Of a DNA stretch of 48,118 nucleotides, positions 33,379 to 41,997 are shown piece by piece (position 1 is the stretch's first letter; every line of letters begins with the position of its first letter). The translations under genes and the position numbers were made by a program. This DNA is from Anaerolineae bacterium. Lineage in GTDB: Bacteria > Chloroflexota > Anaerolineae > Aggregatilineales > J027. A model generated the notes under the pieces. The model made no database searches, was not told the DNA's origin, and worked only from the letters and a program-made list of their open reading frames with translations. Where the stretch lies: assembly GCA_021463865.1 (NCBI GenBank), contig JAJTXY010000031.1, positions 1 through 48,118 on the forward strand, given 5' to 3'.

Positions 33379-33870
33379 ATGGAATATAGTTCCGAGCAGT
33401 GGAACGCCCTTGTAGTGGTTGCCATTGCTGGGGTTTTGGCAATTATCCCCGGCCTTGACCGTGAAAAACGTCAGCGCCCAGCAGGACTCCGTACCCATAT
33501 GTTGGTGTGTATGAGTTGTGCTTTGCTGACGATTATGTCCCGCATCATTTACGGCTCGGACAGCGAAGCCCGTATGACAGCTAACCTCCTGACCGGGATT
33601 GGTTTTTTGGGGGCAGGCGTGGTACTTCAGCGCAAAACGAGCGTTCATGGATTAACAACCGCGGCCAGTATTTGGATGGTGGCGATTGTAGGTATCGTCA
33701 TTGGTTATGAGTTATACATTTTGGCAATCGGCTCGACCTTGCTCTTTGCCTTTGTTCTAAGTGTCATTCCCCGCCTAGAATCAGGCAAAAATGGTCACAC
33801 AGTCAAACACGCTGTGGCGGACAAACACGATCGCCACGAAGAAGCTCCGGATCCCAAAGTGTTTTTTTAG
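33379..33870 (+). CDS. MgtC/SapB-family membrane protein
   Basis: A 163-residue protein with four to five helices: residues 8-26, 38-55, 68-85, 95-115 and 112-135. The family core is present: GLDREKRQRPAGLRTHMLV, ANLLTGIGFLGAGVVLQ and VHGLTTAASIWMVAIVGI. MgtC proteins support growth under magnesium limitation and in host cells, partly through ATP synthase. The C-terminal tail is rich in His and Lys. No strong ribosome binding site; translation may follow from the PAAR gene just upstream. Its stop overlaps the stop of the opposing methyltransferase gene. Confidence 0.88.
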   Translation: MEYSSEQWNALVVVAIAGVLAIIPGLDREKRQRPAGLRTHMLVCMSCALLTIMSRIIYGSDSEARMTANLLTGIGFLGAGVVLQRKTSVHGLTTAASIWMVAIVGIVIGYELYILAIGSTLLFAFVLSVIPRLESGKNGHTVKHAVADKHDRHEEAPDPKVFF

Positions 33871-34640
33871 TCGGCCTTACCTGCTACTACAATCATGCGT
33901 GGGCTGCCATCGGCATAGGGGCTGCCATCATAATCCCCGTGTACCTCAAATAATTCCAATCCACTTGCAGCCAACAACAGCTTGAGTTCGCTTAGGAATA
34001 CATAACGCAGCACCAGCGGGGCGACAGTACGTCTCACGGTGCCATCGGTGGTGACTTCATCATAGATCCATGTGATGTAAAGCAGTTGCTCGGCGCGGTC
34101 TAGCTGACTCACCGACTGCTGCATCACCAGATGGCCCGTTTCCGGTTCAATAAAAGTGCGCTCAAGTGAAATGGTATGGTCGTCTTGTGTACTAAAGGCT
34201 TCCCCGGCATTCGGCAAATCAAAAACGATGATCCCATCCTCGGCCAAATTTGTTTTTAGCTGTTGTAGAATGGCTAGCTGCTGTTCTTGCTCCTGAAAGT
34301 GCATAAACGCATGATAGGGTAGCAAAATCATGTTATACGTGTTGGGAGCGCTATAAGTAGCAATATCGCCTTCGACAAAACGGGCCAGTTCCGCGACATC
34401 TGCCCCTAATGCTTCAACTTTACGTTTACCTCGCGCCAGCATTTGGGGCGAAGTATCCACACCCACGCATTGATAACCCTCCTGTGCCAGATGCAGCATC
34501 ACCCGGCCCGTGCCACAGCCCACATCCAAAATGGGTTCGCCATATTCGGCGGCCAGTTCACTATAAAAAGCTAAATCATCGGTCATATCCAGATTTTCGG
34601 CGTCGTAAAAGCGTGCAATCGTATCGTAAAACTGGGTCAT
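33867..34640 (-). CDS. Class I SAM-dependent methyltransferase
   Basis: A 257-residue methyltransferase. Motif I is ILDVGCGTGRVMLHLA; motif II CVGVDTSPQML; motif IV region NMILLPYHAFMHF; the C-terminal half is beta-rich as in small-molecule or tRNA carboxymethyl enzymes. The substrate is not evident. AAGGA ten bases before ATG 34640 sets the start; upstream in-frame ATGs at 34649 and 34670 lie at or before the ribosome binding site. It may be read from the rplI-rodZ transcript, 73 bases downstream. Confidence 0.82.
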   Translation of the reverse strand: MTQFYDTIARFYDAENLDMTDDLAFYSELAAEYGEPILDVGCGTGRVMLHLAQEGYQCVGVDTSPQMLARGKRKVEALGADVAELARFVEGDIATYSAPNTYNMILLPYHAFMHFQEQEQQLAILQQLKTNLAEDGIIVFDLPNAGEAFSTQDDHTISLERTFIEPETGHLVMQQSVSQLDRAEQLLYITWIYDEVTTDGTVRRTVAPLVLRYVFLSELKLLLAASGLELFEVHGDYDGSPYADGSPRMIVVAGKAD

Positions 34641-34713
34641 GCCAGCCATTTCCTTCCAAGTGGGTATCAAGTAATGCGGGCTATTGTAATGAACGACAGC
34701 CGGAAAATGAACG

Positions 34714-36090
34714 CTATTTTGTAAGGGTGGGGGTTCGCGTAATTCTTTCGGGCAAAAATGGCGAGGGCGTCATGGTGATATTCGGCGTGGCGGATGGAGG
34801 CAGGGTATAGGTTGGAGTGCGCGAGGGGGTGTAGGTCGGCGAATTTAACACTAGTGGTGTCGGTGAAGAAACCTGCACCGTTGGGGGCAGTGTATTCGTC
34901 GTAACGGGGTTTTGAGGTGTCGGAGTCGGTGTGGTGCTTGATGTCGAAACCTCACCAATAGGGGGCAGCGGTGTTGGGGATACGACCCCCGGGCTTGGCA
35001 ACAATGCGGTCGTATTGCTTGGCGAAACTGGCGATAGTGTGCCAGTGGCATTGCTTTCTAAAGTTGGGGTTTCTGTCAATGTGGGGGTGATGGATGCACC
35101 CGGTGTGTTAGTCGCCGACGGGGTATAGGTGATTGTTGGGGTATTGGTCGGCGCAAAGGTCGGTGTAATCAAACCGTCAAGGGTAAAGGTTTGCTCAAAG
35201 GCTTGGCGCGGTTCGCCCAAACGGAATTCTTGTCCGTTAATCTTGACCTGTAGTCCACCTGCATTGGTGGTTTTTAAGGTTAAACTGTCGTTAGCCTCAA
35301 AAAATAGATAATCACCGTTTGCAATGCTGCTACTTGGCACGACGATGCCTTCAAAGATTGTTGTACCATCTGCAATAATTCGTACCCATGAGCGTTGGCG
35401 AGGTGTAATTTCAATTGTAAGGTTGCTTTCCCGACTAAAATCAAGCGTCTCATTGGGTGGCGGCAATAATACTCCCATCGTTGGGGTACTGGTCGCAATG
35501 ATGGCGGGTGGATTCGTGACGTTATTATTGATCTCCACTAAGGGTGATGGCTGCGTTGGTTGGTTACTTTTTTCTGCCAGATCATTGATAGCAACCAACA
35601 ATCCGCCAATAATCACCCCGGTCAGCACGGTTGCCACGATTACCGCGAAAATAGTACGAAGTGGGTTGCGGTTGCGAGGGGCATAGGTTGGGGCGGCTGT
35701 TACCTCAATATTGGAATGTGAGGCACGCGGTACAATGACAGGGGCGCGATAGGTTTCAAGGGTGTCGGGAATAACCGCCGACCCGTCAGGGGGGGGATTG
35801 CCAGAAATTGGGTCTTTTTTGAGTTTTTTCTGTCTACGGCTACCCGGATTCGTCAGCGCTTCTTCAACCTGCCCCAGCATCAAATCGGGGTCAAGCCCTA
35901 CAGCACGAGCATAATTACGCACAAAGCCGCGTAGCTGCACTGGCGATGGGATAACGCCAAAATTGCCTAGTTCAATGGCCTCTAGGTAATGGGCGCGGAT
36001 ACGTGTTTGACGCTCGATTTGATCAAAGGTCAGACGACGATCTTCCCGCGCCCGACGAAATTGCGCCCCCAGAATTTCCAGATCACTCAC
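34714..36090 (-). CDS. RodZ-like protein with helix-turn-helix and DUF4115
   Basis: A 458-residue membrane protein. Residues 1-75 are an Xre/RodZ-type helix-turn-helix (LGAQFRRAREDRRLTFDQIE to LRGFVRNYARAVGLDPD), a transmembrane helix lies about 145-170 (TIFAVIVATVLTGVIIGGLL), a DUF4115 beta domain about 215-300 (SWVRIIADGTTIFEG), and a Thr/Pro/Ser-rich tail follows to 458. RodZ couples MreB to the cell wall in rod-shaped cells; MreB is not here. The start is GTG at 36090 with a weak ribosome binding site. It follows rplI by 46 bases. Confidence 0.82.
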   Translation of the reverse strand: MSDLEILGAQFRRAREDRRLTFDQIERQTRIRAHYLEAIELGNFGVIPSPVQLRGFVRNYARAVGLDPDLMLGQVEEALTNPGSRRQKKLKKDPISGNPPPDGSAVIPDTLETYRAPVIVPRASHSNIEVTAAPTYAPRNRNPLRTIFAVIVATVLTGVIIGGLLVAINDLAEKSNQPTQPSPLVEINNNVTNPPAIIATSTPTMGVLLPPPNETLDFSRESNLTIEITPRQRSWVRIIADGTTIFEGIVVPSSSIANGDYLFFEANDSLTLKTTNAGGLQVKINGQEFRLGEPRQAFEQTFTLDGLITPTFAPTNTPTITYTPSATNTPGASITPTLTETPTLESNATGTLSPVSPSNTTALLPSPGVVSPTPLPPIGEVSTSSTTPTPTPQNPVTTNTLPPTVQVSSPTPLVLNSPTYTPSRTPTYTLPPSATPNITMTPSPFLPERITRTPTLTK

Positions 36091-36136
36091 TGAGTTGTTC
36101 TCTATCGTTTATTCCGAGGTCGGATGCGCGGCAGAA

Positions 36137-36700
36137 TTATTCAGCTGCTTCTTCAGCCACTGCTTCTTCTTCGACAGCCTCTTCAACTTCAATATATTCT
36201 TCCGCTGCATGGACTGGCACATCCACCTGTTGACCCGCTAGATATTTTTCAACATCTTCTTCTCGCAATATGACGACGTGAACGTTGGGAGACAGGTCAG
36301 TCCCCATGCGAACCGGAACTTCGAACTTGCCGATTTCGCGCAGGGTGCGGTCACTGATGCGGCGGCGGTCAATATCAATGCCAGTTTTGTCCAACAGTGC
36401 TTTGGCAATATCTACCGTCGTGACGGAACCATAAAGTTTATTATTGCGTCCGGCCTTGCGACCAAAAACGAGTTCCACCCCATCAATTTTCTGGGCGACT
36501 TCGACCAGCCGTGAATTCAGTTCTTTGCGACGCTGAACCGACAGTTCCATCAATTGTTGGTGTTTTTTGAGCGCGGCGGGGGTGGCTTTTTCAGCTTTAC
36601 CACGTGGAATTAGGAAATTACGCGCGAAACCATCCGCTACTTCAACCACGTCGCCCGCGACGCCGTGCATATAGACATATTCAGTGAGAATAACTTTCAT
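36137..36700 (-). CDS. rplI: Ribosomal protein L9
   Basis: A 187-residue L9 of the large subunit. The N-terminal domain reads MKVILTEYV, GDVVEVADGFARNFLIPRGKA, followed by the central helix and the C-terminal domain ELVFGRKAGRNNKLYGSVT to HVVILREE. Typical L9 is about 148-150 residues; here an extra tail of about 30 residues, almost only Glu, Ala and Val, is added. AAGGG precedes the ATG. L9 usually follows rpsR or rpsF; here it stands alone before rodZ. Confidence 0.95.
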   Translation of the reverse strand: MKVILTEYVYMHGVAGDVVEVADGFARNFLIPRGKAEKATPAALKKHQQLMELSVQRRKELNSRLVEVAQKIDGVELVFGRKAGRNNKLYGSVTTVDIAKALLDKTGIDIDRRRISDRTLREIGKFEVPVRMGTDLSPNVHVVILREEDVEKYLAGQQVDVPVHAAEEYIEVEEAVEEEAVAEEAAE

Positions 36701-36792
36701 TGCTACAAGCCCTTGTCAAGCCATTTCTGAAATTGGTGGGCGTTATCTTACCAGAAAGGCTCAATGAATACCAGACCACAACCCCACAGTTT

Positions 36793-36815
36793 TCTAACAC
36801 CTATCTTCTGTTAGA
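36793..36815. promoter_or_regulatory. Inverted repeat TCTAACA-N9-TGTTAGA
   Basis: A perfect 7-base inverted repeat at 36793-36799 and 36809-36815 in the gap between rplI and the acetyltransferase gene. TTGACA (36826-36831) follows 10 bases later, but no good -10 is visible after it. The symmetry and position suggest an operator for one or both genes. Confidence 0.4.
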
Positions 36816-36867
36816 CTTACAGCGGTTGACAGACCCGATTTATCTATCGTCAAAAATGAGGCATTTT

Positions 36868-37695
36868 ATGAATGAAGGCATTGTTGTAAAGCAAACCTCC
36901 TCTCCGAATACCCGTGCCACCCTGCACCGCGACTTTGAGCAACTCGGTATCCAACCGGGGATGGTGATTATTATGCACTCCGCCATGAGCAAACTCGGCT
37001 GGACGGCGGGCGGGCCTATTCCGGTGATTCAGGCGATGATGGACGTGTTGACTCCAGCAGGGACATTGGTGATGCCAAGTCACTCCTCGGATAACAGCGA
37101 TCCGGCTCATTGGCAAAACCCGCCCATTCCGCAGGCTTGGTGGCAGATTGTCTATGATGAATGGCCCGCTTTTGATCCAGCCACCACCCCCACCCGCCAA
37201 ATGGGGATTATTGCGGAGACTTTTCGCCGTTGGCCCGGTGTGGTGCGGAGCTATCATCCAACGGGGTCGTTTGCGGTGTGGGGTCAACGTGCCGAATGGA
37301 TTACCGCCGAACATCAACTGGATGCCCAATTTGGCGAACGTTCTCCCCTAGCGCGGATTTATGACCTAGATGGTCAGGTCTTGTTATTGGGAGTGGTTCA
37401 TGCCAATAACACCTCGCTCCATCTCGCCGAACATCGCAGCAATTACTGGGGCAAGGCGTCGGAAAAACAGGGCAGCGCGATTCTGGTTAACGGGAAACGT
37501 CAATGGGTAGCTTATGACATGTTGGCCTATGACGCCGATGATTTTGAGCAGTGTGGAGCGGATTATGAAGCCAGCATCGGGTATGTCCCCGGCAAAGTGG
37601 GCCAAGCGGAAGCCCGTTTGATTTCGCAGCGCGGGGTGGTGGATTTTGGTGTGCGCTGGTTGGAACAAAATCGGCGTCCCCAAGCATCAGCCTAA
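36868..37695 (+). CDS. AAC(3)-family N-acetyltransferase
   Basis: A 275-residue enzyme of the Antibiotic_NAT (AAC(3)) fold: HSAMSKLGWTAGGP, VLTPAGTLVMPSHSSDNSDPAHWQNPP, TRQMGIIAETFRRWPGVVRSYHPTGSFAVWG, with the catalytic histidine in SYHPTGSFAV, and LLLGVVHANNTSLHLAEHR. The family includes aminoglycoside 3-N-acetyltransferases and many enzymes of unknown substrate. The frame opens at 36700; ATG 36868 is chosen for GAGG at 36858-36861 and family length. The end overlaps the opposing molybdopterin-binding gene by four bases. Confidence 0.82.
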   Translation: MNEGIVVKQTSSPNTRATLHRDFEQLGIQPGMVIIMHSAMSKLGWTAGGPIPVIQAMMDVLTPAGTLVMPSHSSDNSDPAHWQNPPIPQAWWQIVYDEWPAFDPATTPTRQMGIIAETFRRWPGVVRSYHPTGSFAVWGQRAEWITAEHQLDAQFGERSPLARIYDLDGQVLLLGVVHANNTSLHLAEHRSNYWGKASEKQGSAILVNGKRQWVAYDMLAYDADDFEQCGADYEASIGYVPGKVGQAEARLISQRGVVDFGVRWLEQNRRPQASA

Positions 37696-38711
37696 TCCTC
37701 AGTGTTTTCGCGGGGCATGGGGCGGTCACTGATGTCATCTAACAAGCCGCCATGTCCCATCTCAATCAAATCGGCATGGGTGAGGCGTTCGCCTGCCAAC
37801 AAGCGCGGCAAGACCCAATCAATGATGTTGGTCTTGTACGATTTGATGCAACCGGGAGCACCAATCACGGGGATATTGCCCAAGTATCCCAACATCAACA
37901 GGCTGCCGGGGTCAACGGGCGCACCAAAATGGCTGACACTGCCCCCTGCTTGCCGTAATGCCGTCGGGACAACATCATCGCGGTCAATAATGGCCGAAAT
38001 GCCTGCCAGAATAATCAGCCCCGATTCGGCGGTTTGTTGGTCACACAGGGCTTGCGCAATCGCTTCGGCGGTGTGTGGGACAAAACTGACTGATTTAAGA
38101 GAACTGCCCAGCGCCTGAATCCGCTGTTCCACTGGTGAAGTAAAATCCCCCAACAAGCGTTCACGGGTGTGTTCGGGGCCGGAGATAATGAGGGAAACGG
38201 CTGTCGGTTGAAGAGGTCGCACCGACACCACCGGGCCAAATTCATGGGCGCTGGCCTCCACATCTTCGACCCGTGCGGCGGGAATCCCAAACGGGATAAT
38301 TTTGACGAGGGTGATCAAAGTGCGGGTTTTGACAGGGGTATGTTCGCGCAGGGTGGCTATCGTGATACCCTCATCAATGCTGTTGAGGCGGCGTAATAAT
38401 GGCACATTGATATACAGTGGCCCATCCACCTCCGCTGACAAATTGGCCCGACCCACACCGGGAGCAACCACCCGCACATTTGGCCCCGCAATCGCCATCC
38501 CGACGCGACGGGCCGCTTCATTTTCGCCTAAATCAGTGGGGTCAAGCGCCGCCACTACCACACTTGAGTATCCATTGGCCCGGAGGATTTCTGCATCTTC
38601 ATGGGTCAATGGATGCCCTTTGCTGAGTAATTTTTTGCCATCTAGCCCGACGAGATTATGCACCAGAATATTGCCAACCGCCGCCTCTATCTCCACCGGT
38701 CCAAATTTCAT
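37692..38711 (-). CDS. Molybdopterin-binding domain protein of the hydroxylase cluster
   Basis: A 339-residue protein. The C-terminal half is a MoCF/MoaB-like domain: LIISGPEHTRERL, then LIILAGISAIIDRDDVVPTALRQAGG and LMLGYLGNIPVIGAPGCIKSYKTNIIDWVLPRLLAGERL. The N-terminal half (about 1-150) carries GNILVHNLVGLDGKKLLSKGHPLTHED, as in cofactor-handling proteins next to xanthine dehydrogenase genes. It probably hands or modifies molybdopterin (cytosine dinucleotide) for the CoxL subunit. Its start overlaps the xdhC stop (ATGA). Confidence 0.82.
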   Translation of the reverse strand: MKFGPVEIEAAVGNILVHNLVGLDGKKLLSKGHPLTHEDAEILRANGYSSVVVAALDPTDLGENEAARRVGMAIAGPNVRVVAPGVGRANLSAEVDGPLYINVPLLRRLNSIDEGITIATLREHTPVKTRTLITLVKIIPFGIPAARVEDVEASAHEFGPVVSVRPLQPTAVSLIISGPEHTRERLLGDFTSPVEQRIQALGSSLKSVSFVPHTAEAIAQALCDQQTAESGLIILAGISAIIDRDDVVPTALRQAGGSVSHFGAPVDPGSLLMLGYLGNIPVIGAPGCIKSYKTNIIDWVLPRLLAGERLTHADLIEMGHGGLLDDISDRPMPRENTED

Positions 38712-39739
38712 TGGGCCACCCCATTCTTGACTGCGATAATTTCTGCCATGATAGCCAGTGCGATTTCTTCGGTTGTCTTCGCCCCGATATTGAGACCAAT
38801 GGGAGTATGAATTTGGTCAAATAGGCTGGTGTCTACCCCTTGTGCGGTGAGGCGCTCGATGCGCTTTTCATGGGTGCGGCGACTGCTGAGAACCCCGATA
38901 TAACGCACGCCAGCGGGCAGGGCTGTTATAAGGGCGGGGTCATCAATTTTGGGGTCATGCGTCAAAACAGCCAGATAGGTTTCGGTGGTCAGGCCAATTT
39001 GGGGCAGGGCCTTGTCGGGATAGGTGTGTAAAATTTGGGCGACATCGGGAAAACGTTCGACAGTGGCAAAGGCTTTACGTGGGTCAACCAGCATCACTTC
39101 AAACCCCAACTGGCGGGCAAATGCTTGCAGCGCTATTGCGATATGTGCGCCTCCGACGATGATGAGACGAGGTCGGGGCTGATGCACTTCAATCAAGACG
39201 TTCCATTCAGCAACCGTGCAGGCTTTGGTTTGGCCCGCTTGCAGGCTTTGATGGGCAGCATCGGCGAGAATGGCAGTTTGATTTGAGGCGAGGCCAGCAC
39301 TGGCATATAAAACCGCACCATCTGAACCGACCAACACCTTTTGTCCGGCCAAATCGCCCTCTAGGATGGTGACAGCGGCATGGGGGGTGTCTTGGCGTAC
39401 AAGGTCGGCGGTGATTTCGCAAAAAGCTATATCCAGCGGCTCGACATAGATTGAAATTTTGCCGCCGCAGGTCAAGCCCACATCCCACGCTGTATCATCG
39501 CTTACCCCATAGTGGAGCAGGCGCGGTTTGCCATCGTATAGACCATCCAAGGCCTCTTGGATGACGGCGTTTTCGACACACCCAGCACTGACGGAGCCAA
39601 TGATTGCCATATTAGCCGTGACGGCCATTTTTGAGCCAGCAGGACGTGGAGATGATCCCCATGTATGGACGACGGTGGCAAGCGCGATGGGGTGTCTTTC
39701 GTTTAACCAGTTTTGTACCGTATCCAGAATATCCAACAT
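38708..39739 (-). CDS. XdhC/CoxF-family maturation protein
   Basis: A 343-residue protein that binds the molybdenum cofactor and protects or sulfurates it before insertion into the large subunit. N-terminal XdhC domain: ALATVVHTWGSSPRPAGSKM, GSVSAGCVENAVIQEA, GLTCGGKISIYVEP; C-terminal Rossmann domain: LIIVGGAHIAIALQAFA, VLTHDPKIDDPAL and YIGVLSSRRTHEKRIERL. ATG 39739 is preferred over 39757 because GGTGG precedes it at suitable distance. It is followed by the molybdopterin-binding gene with overlap. Confidence 0.9.
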   Translation of the reverse strand: MLDILDTVQNWLNERHPIALATVVHTWGSSPRPAGSKMAVTANMAIIGSVSAGCVENAVIQEALDGLYDGKPRLLHYGVSDDTAWDVGLTCGGKISIYVEPLDIAFCEITADLVRQDTPHAAVTILEGDLAGQKVLVGSDGAVLYASAGLASNQTAILADAAHQSLQAGQTKACTVAEWNVLIEVHQPRPRLIIVGGAHIAIALQAFARQLGFEVMLVDPRKAFATVERFPDVAQILHTYPDKALPQIGLTTETYLAVLTHDPKIDDPALITALPAGVRYIGVLSSRRTHEKRIERLTAQGVDTSLFDQIHTPIGLNIGAKTTEEIALAIMAEIIAVKNGVAQ

Positions 39740-39769
39740 CTTTTTTCTACCACCCATAAACCAAATTTG

Positions 39770-41005
39770 TTATTTTGAACTGACAAGATGCTCGCGTCTT
39801 ATGCGGGTTGGACGATGCCAATTGACCTTCCACAGTTCTTTTGCCAAATTTTCAAGGCTGGCAAGGTTATGCACAGGCAAAAAATCATCCACATGGGGCA
39901 GCATGGCCTGAGCGCCGCGTGTCAGCGGTTCATAATTGGGCGAACCGAGCAGTGGATTAAGCCAAATGAGGCGGTGGCAGTTACGTTGTAGGCGTTCAAT
40001 TTCCGCCCGCAGTACATCTGGGTCGCCGCGATCCCACCCATCAGTAATCAGCAGCACCACCGCGCCGCGCCCTAGAACCCGTCTTGCCCATTGATAATTG
40101 AATGTGTGTAACGCCTCGCCGATTTTTGTACCACCCCCCCAATCTTTGACCGTCAGCCCGACTTCAGTCAGCGCACGATCCACCGCCTTGCGTCGAATAA
40201 TACGGGTAATGCGGCTGAGGCGTGTGCTAAACATAAACGATTCGACCTGATAGATGCTTTGCGATAGGGTATGAACAAAATGCAGCAGCAAGCGGGTATA
40301 ACGTTCCATGCTGCCGCTGATGTCACAAATCATAACCAGTGGGCGGGGTTTAAAGGTCGGCACGCGCGTCGGCAGATCAATTAATTCACCTGCGTAACGC
40401 ATATTTTCACGAAACAGATGGCGCAAATCCAGTTGATTGCCAGTGCCGGGGTGAAAACGCCGAGTTTGGCGCATCCCCAGTGACCACGCCAGCCGTTCCA
40501 CGATGCGTTTGGCGGCGAGGATTTCTTCACCTGTCATCTCCGCAAAATTTTTGGTACGCAGGGTTTCATAATCACTGTAGGTCGGGACAAAAGTAATCGT
40601 CTCGGTTTCGCTGGTCGCCTGACCATTTTTGGTGGTGGTAGGGGCGCTACCAAAGGTTGGATTGTGCTGCTGCCGTTGAACACGCCGTCCGGGGGATTTA
40701 AGCTCCATCGTAGCCCAATCTTCAACCGGAGTCTGCCAGAAAATATGGAAGGCTTGGTCAAATAATTCCAAATCGCGCTGGCGTGTTACCATCAAAGCGC
40801 GGCAGGCATGGTAGACGTCTTCCTGATGGCCTAAATCTACCAATTGCAGGGCGTGAGAAACATCCATCATGCAGTTGGGGGTGACATCCATGCCCAGCGC
40901 CTTGCACAATCGCCCAAACAGCAGCAGATTTTGCAGGAATTTGCCGCCATGATAGGGTGTATCGGCTGGCCCTAAATATCTGCCCCAACGGGCGCTATTG
41001 TTCAT
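39770..41005 (-). CDS. coxE: CoxE-like VWA-domain protein
   Basis: A 411-residue protein with a helical N-terminal part (QNLLLFGRLCKALGMDV) and a von Willebrand A domain at about 225-400. The metal-ion site is DISGSME in LVMICDISGSM, followed by VALLITDGWDRGDPDVLRAEI-like VVLLITDGWDRG. CoxE works with the AAA ATPase CoxD to insert or build the Mo-Cu site in aerobic CO dehydrogenase and related enzymes. It lies 11 bases after coxD. Confidence 0.85.
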   Translation of the reverse strand: MNNSARWGRYLGPADTPYHGGKFLQNLLLFGRLCKALGMDVTPNCMMDVSHALQLVDLGHQEDVYHACRALMVTRQRDLELFDQAFHIFWQTPVEDWATMELKSPGRRVQRQQHNPTFGSAPTTTKNGQATSETETITFVPTYSDYETLRTKNFAEMTGEEILAAKRIVERLAWSLGMRQTRRFHPGTGNQLDLRHLFRENMRYAGELIDLPTRVPTFKPRPLVMICDISGSMERYTRLLLHFVHTLSQSIYQVESFMFSTRLSRITRIIRRKAVDRALTEVGLTVKDWGGGTKIGEALHTFNYQWARRVLGRGAVVLLITDGWDRGDPDVLRAEIERLQRNCHRLIWLNPLLGSPNYEPLTRGAQAMLPHVDDFLPVHNLASLENLAKELWKVNWHRPTRIRREHLVSSK

Positions 41006-41016
41006 CCCTGCCTCGT

Positions 41017-41922
41017 TTACATTTGCGCCGTCATTTGCATTCGGGCACGGTCAAGCGCGGATTGGAGAGCCTCCCCAGTCAGCATTTGCACATCTTCTTG
41101 ATATTTCAGGATCACCCCCGCTGTCTGCTCAATAATTTCCGGTGAGAGTGTTTGCTGGTCTAGTGCGATGAGCGCCATTGTCCAGTCAAGCGTTTCAGCC
41201 ACCCCCGGCGCTTTAAACAATTCCATACGACGGAGTTCTTGAATAAAGGCCGTCACCTGTTTAGCAAGATTAACCTCGGCGTCGGGTGCTTTGGCCCGTA
41301 CAATGGCGAGTTCTTTTTGAAAATTGGGGTAATCAATCCAATAATACAGACAGCGACGTTTCAGGGCGTCGTGAATTTCGCGGGTGCGGTTGGAAGTGAC
41401 GACCACTACAGGAGGCACAGGCGCTTGAATTGTGCCTAATTCAGGAATTGTGACTTGAAAATCGGAGAGCAGTTCTAGCAAAAAGGCCTCAAATTCTTCG
41501 TCGGCCCGATCAATTTCATCAATGAGTAAGACGGGTGGGCGACCATTGGCGCTCATTTCAAGAGCTTGCAGCAGCGGACGGGCCTGCAAAAATTCGGGTG
41601 TAAATAATCCAGCCCGCATTTCTTCACGGGTCGCGCCGCTGGCCTCTAACAAACGCAGATACAAAAGTTGGTGGGCATAATTCCACTCATAGAGGGCCGT
41701 GTTGACATTCAGTCCCTCATAACATTGCAGGCGGATGAGGTCGGTATCTAAAATCTTGGCAAGCACTTTGGCGATTTCGGTCTTGCCGACACCTGCTTCT
41801 CCCTCCAAAAAAAGCGGCTTATTTAAACGCAGCGCTAAATAAATCGCCGTGACCAATCCCCGCTCGGCAATATAATTTTGAGACTCGAGGGCGGATTGCA
41901 CAGCATCAATATTTTGGAACAT
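41017..41922 (-). CDS. coxD: MoxR-type AAA+ ATPase (CoxD)
   Basis: A 301-residue AAA+ ATPase. Walker A: GEAGVGKTEIAKVLA; Walker B: VLLIDEIDRADEEFEAFLLELL; sensor-1: VVVTSNRTREIHDALKRRC; pattern typical of MoxR/CoxD. In CO dehydrogenase systems CoxD acts as a chaperone for metal centre assembly with CoxE. It is the first gene after an intrinsic terminator located in the 75-base gap behind coxM. AAAAGG precedes its ATG. Confidence 0.88.
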   Translation of the reverse strand: MFQNIDAVQSALESQNYIAERGLVTAIYLALRLNKPLFLEGEAGVGKTEIAKVLAKILDTDLIRLQCYEGLNVNTALYEWNYAHQLLYLRLLEASGATREEMRAGLFTPEFLQARPLLQALEMSANGRPPVLLIDEIDRADEEFEAFLLELLSDFQVTIPELGTIQAPVPPVVVVTSNRTREIHDALKRRCLYYWIDYPNFQKELAIVRAKAPDAEVNLAKQVTAFIQELRRMELFKAPGVAETLDWTMALIALDQQTLSPEIIEQTAGVILKYQEDVQMLTGEALQSALDRARMQMTAQM

Positions 41923-41939
41923 ACCGGTACCTTTTTGAG

Positions 41940-41965
41940 AAAAAAGGGCGATACCAAGATCGCCC
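41940..41965 (-). terminator. Intrinsic terminator inside the cox cluster
   Basis: On the minus strand GGGCGAT (revcomp of 41959-41965) pairs with ATCGCCC (revcomp of 41946-41952), six-base loop, followed by TTTTTTCTC. It lies between coxM (stop at 41998) and coxD (start at 41922). No promoter fits between it and coxD. Confidence 0.78.
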
Positions 41966-41997
41966 CTAGAAAATCCTGTGGAAGCGTCGAATCCATT

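Noticed and set aside
36700-36867. N-terminal extension of the AAC(3)-like gene from 36700
   Set aside because: It begins on the rplI start codon region, has no ribosome binding site, covers the inverted repeat, and the family begins near residue 53 of that frame.
36868-37695. Calling the AAC(3)-family gene an aminoglycoside resistance gene
   Set aside because: The family contains many enzymes of other function and nothing in the context shows drug resistance.
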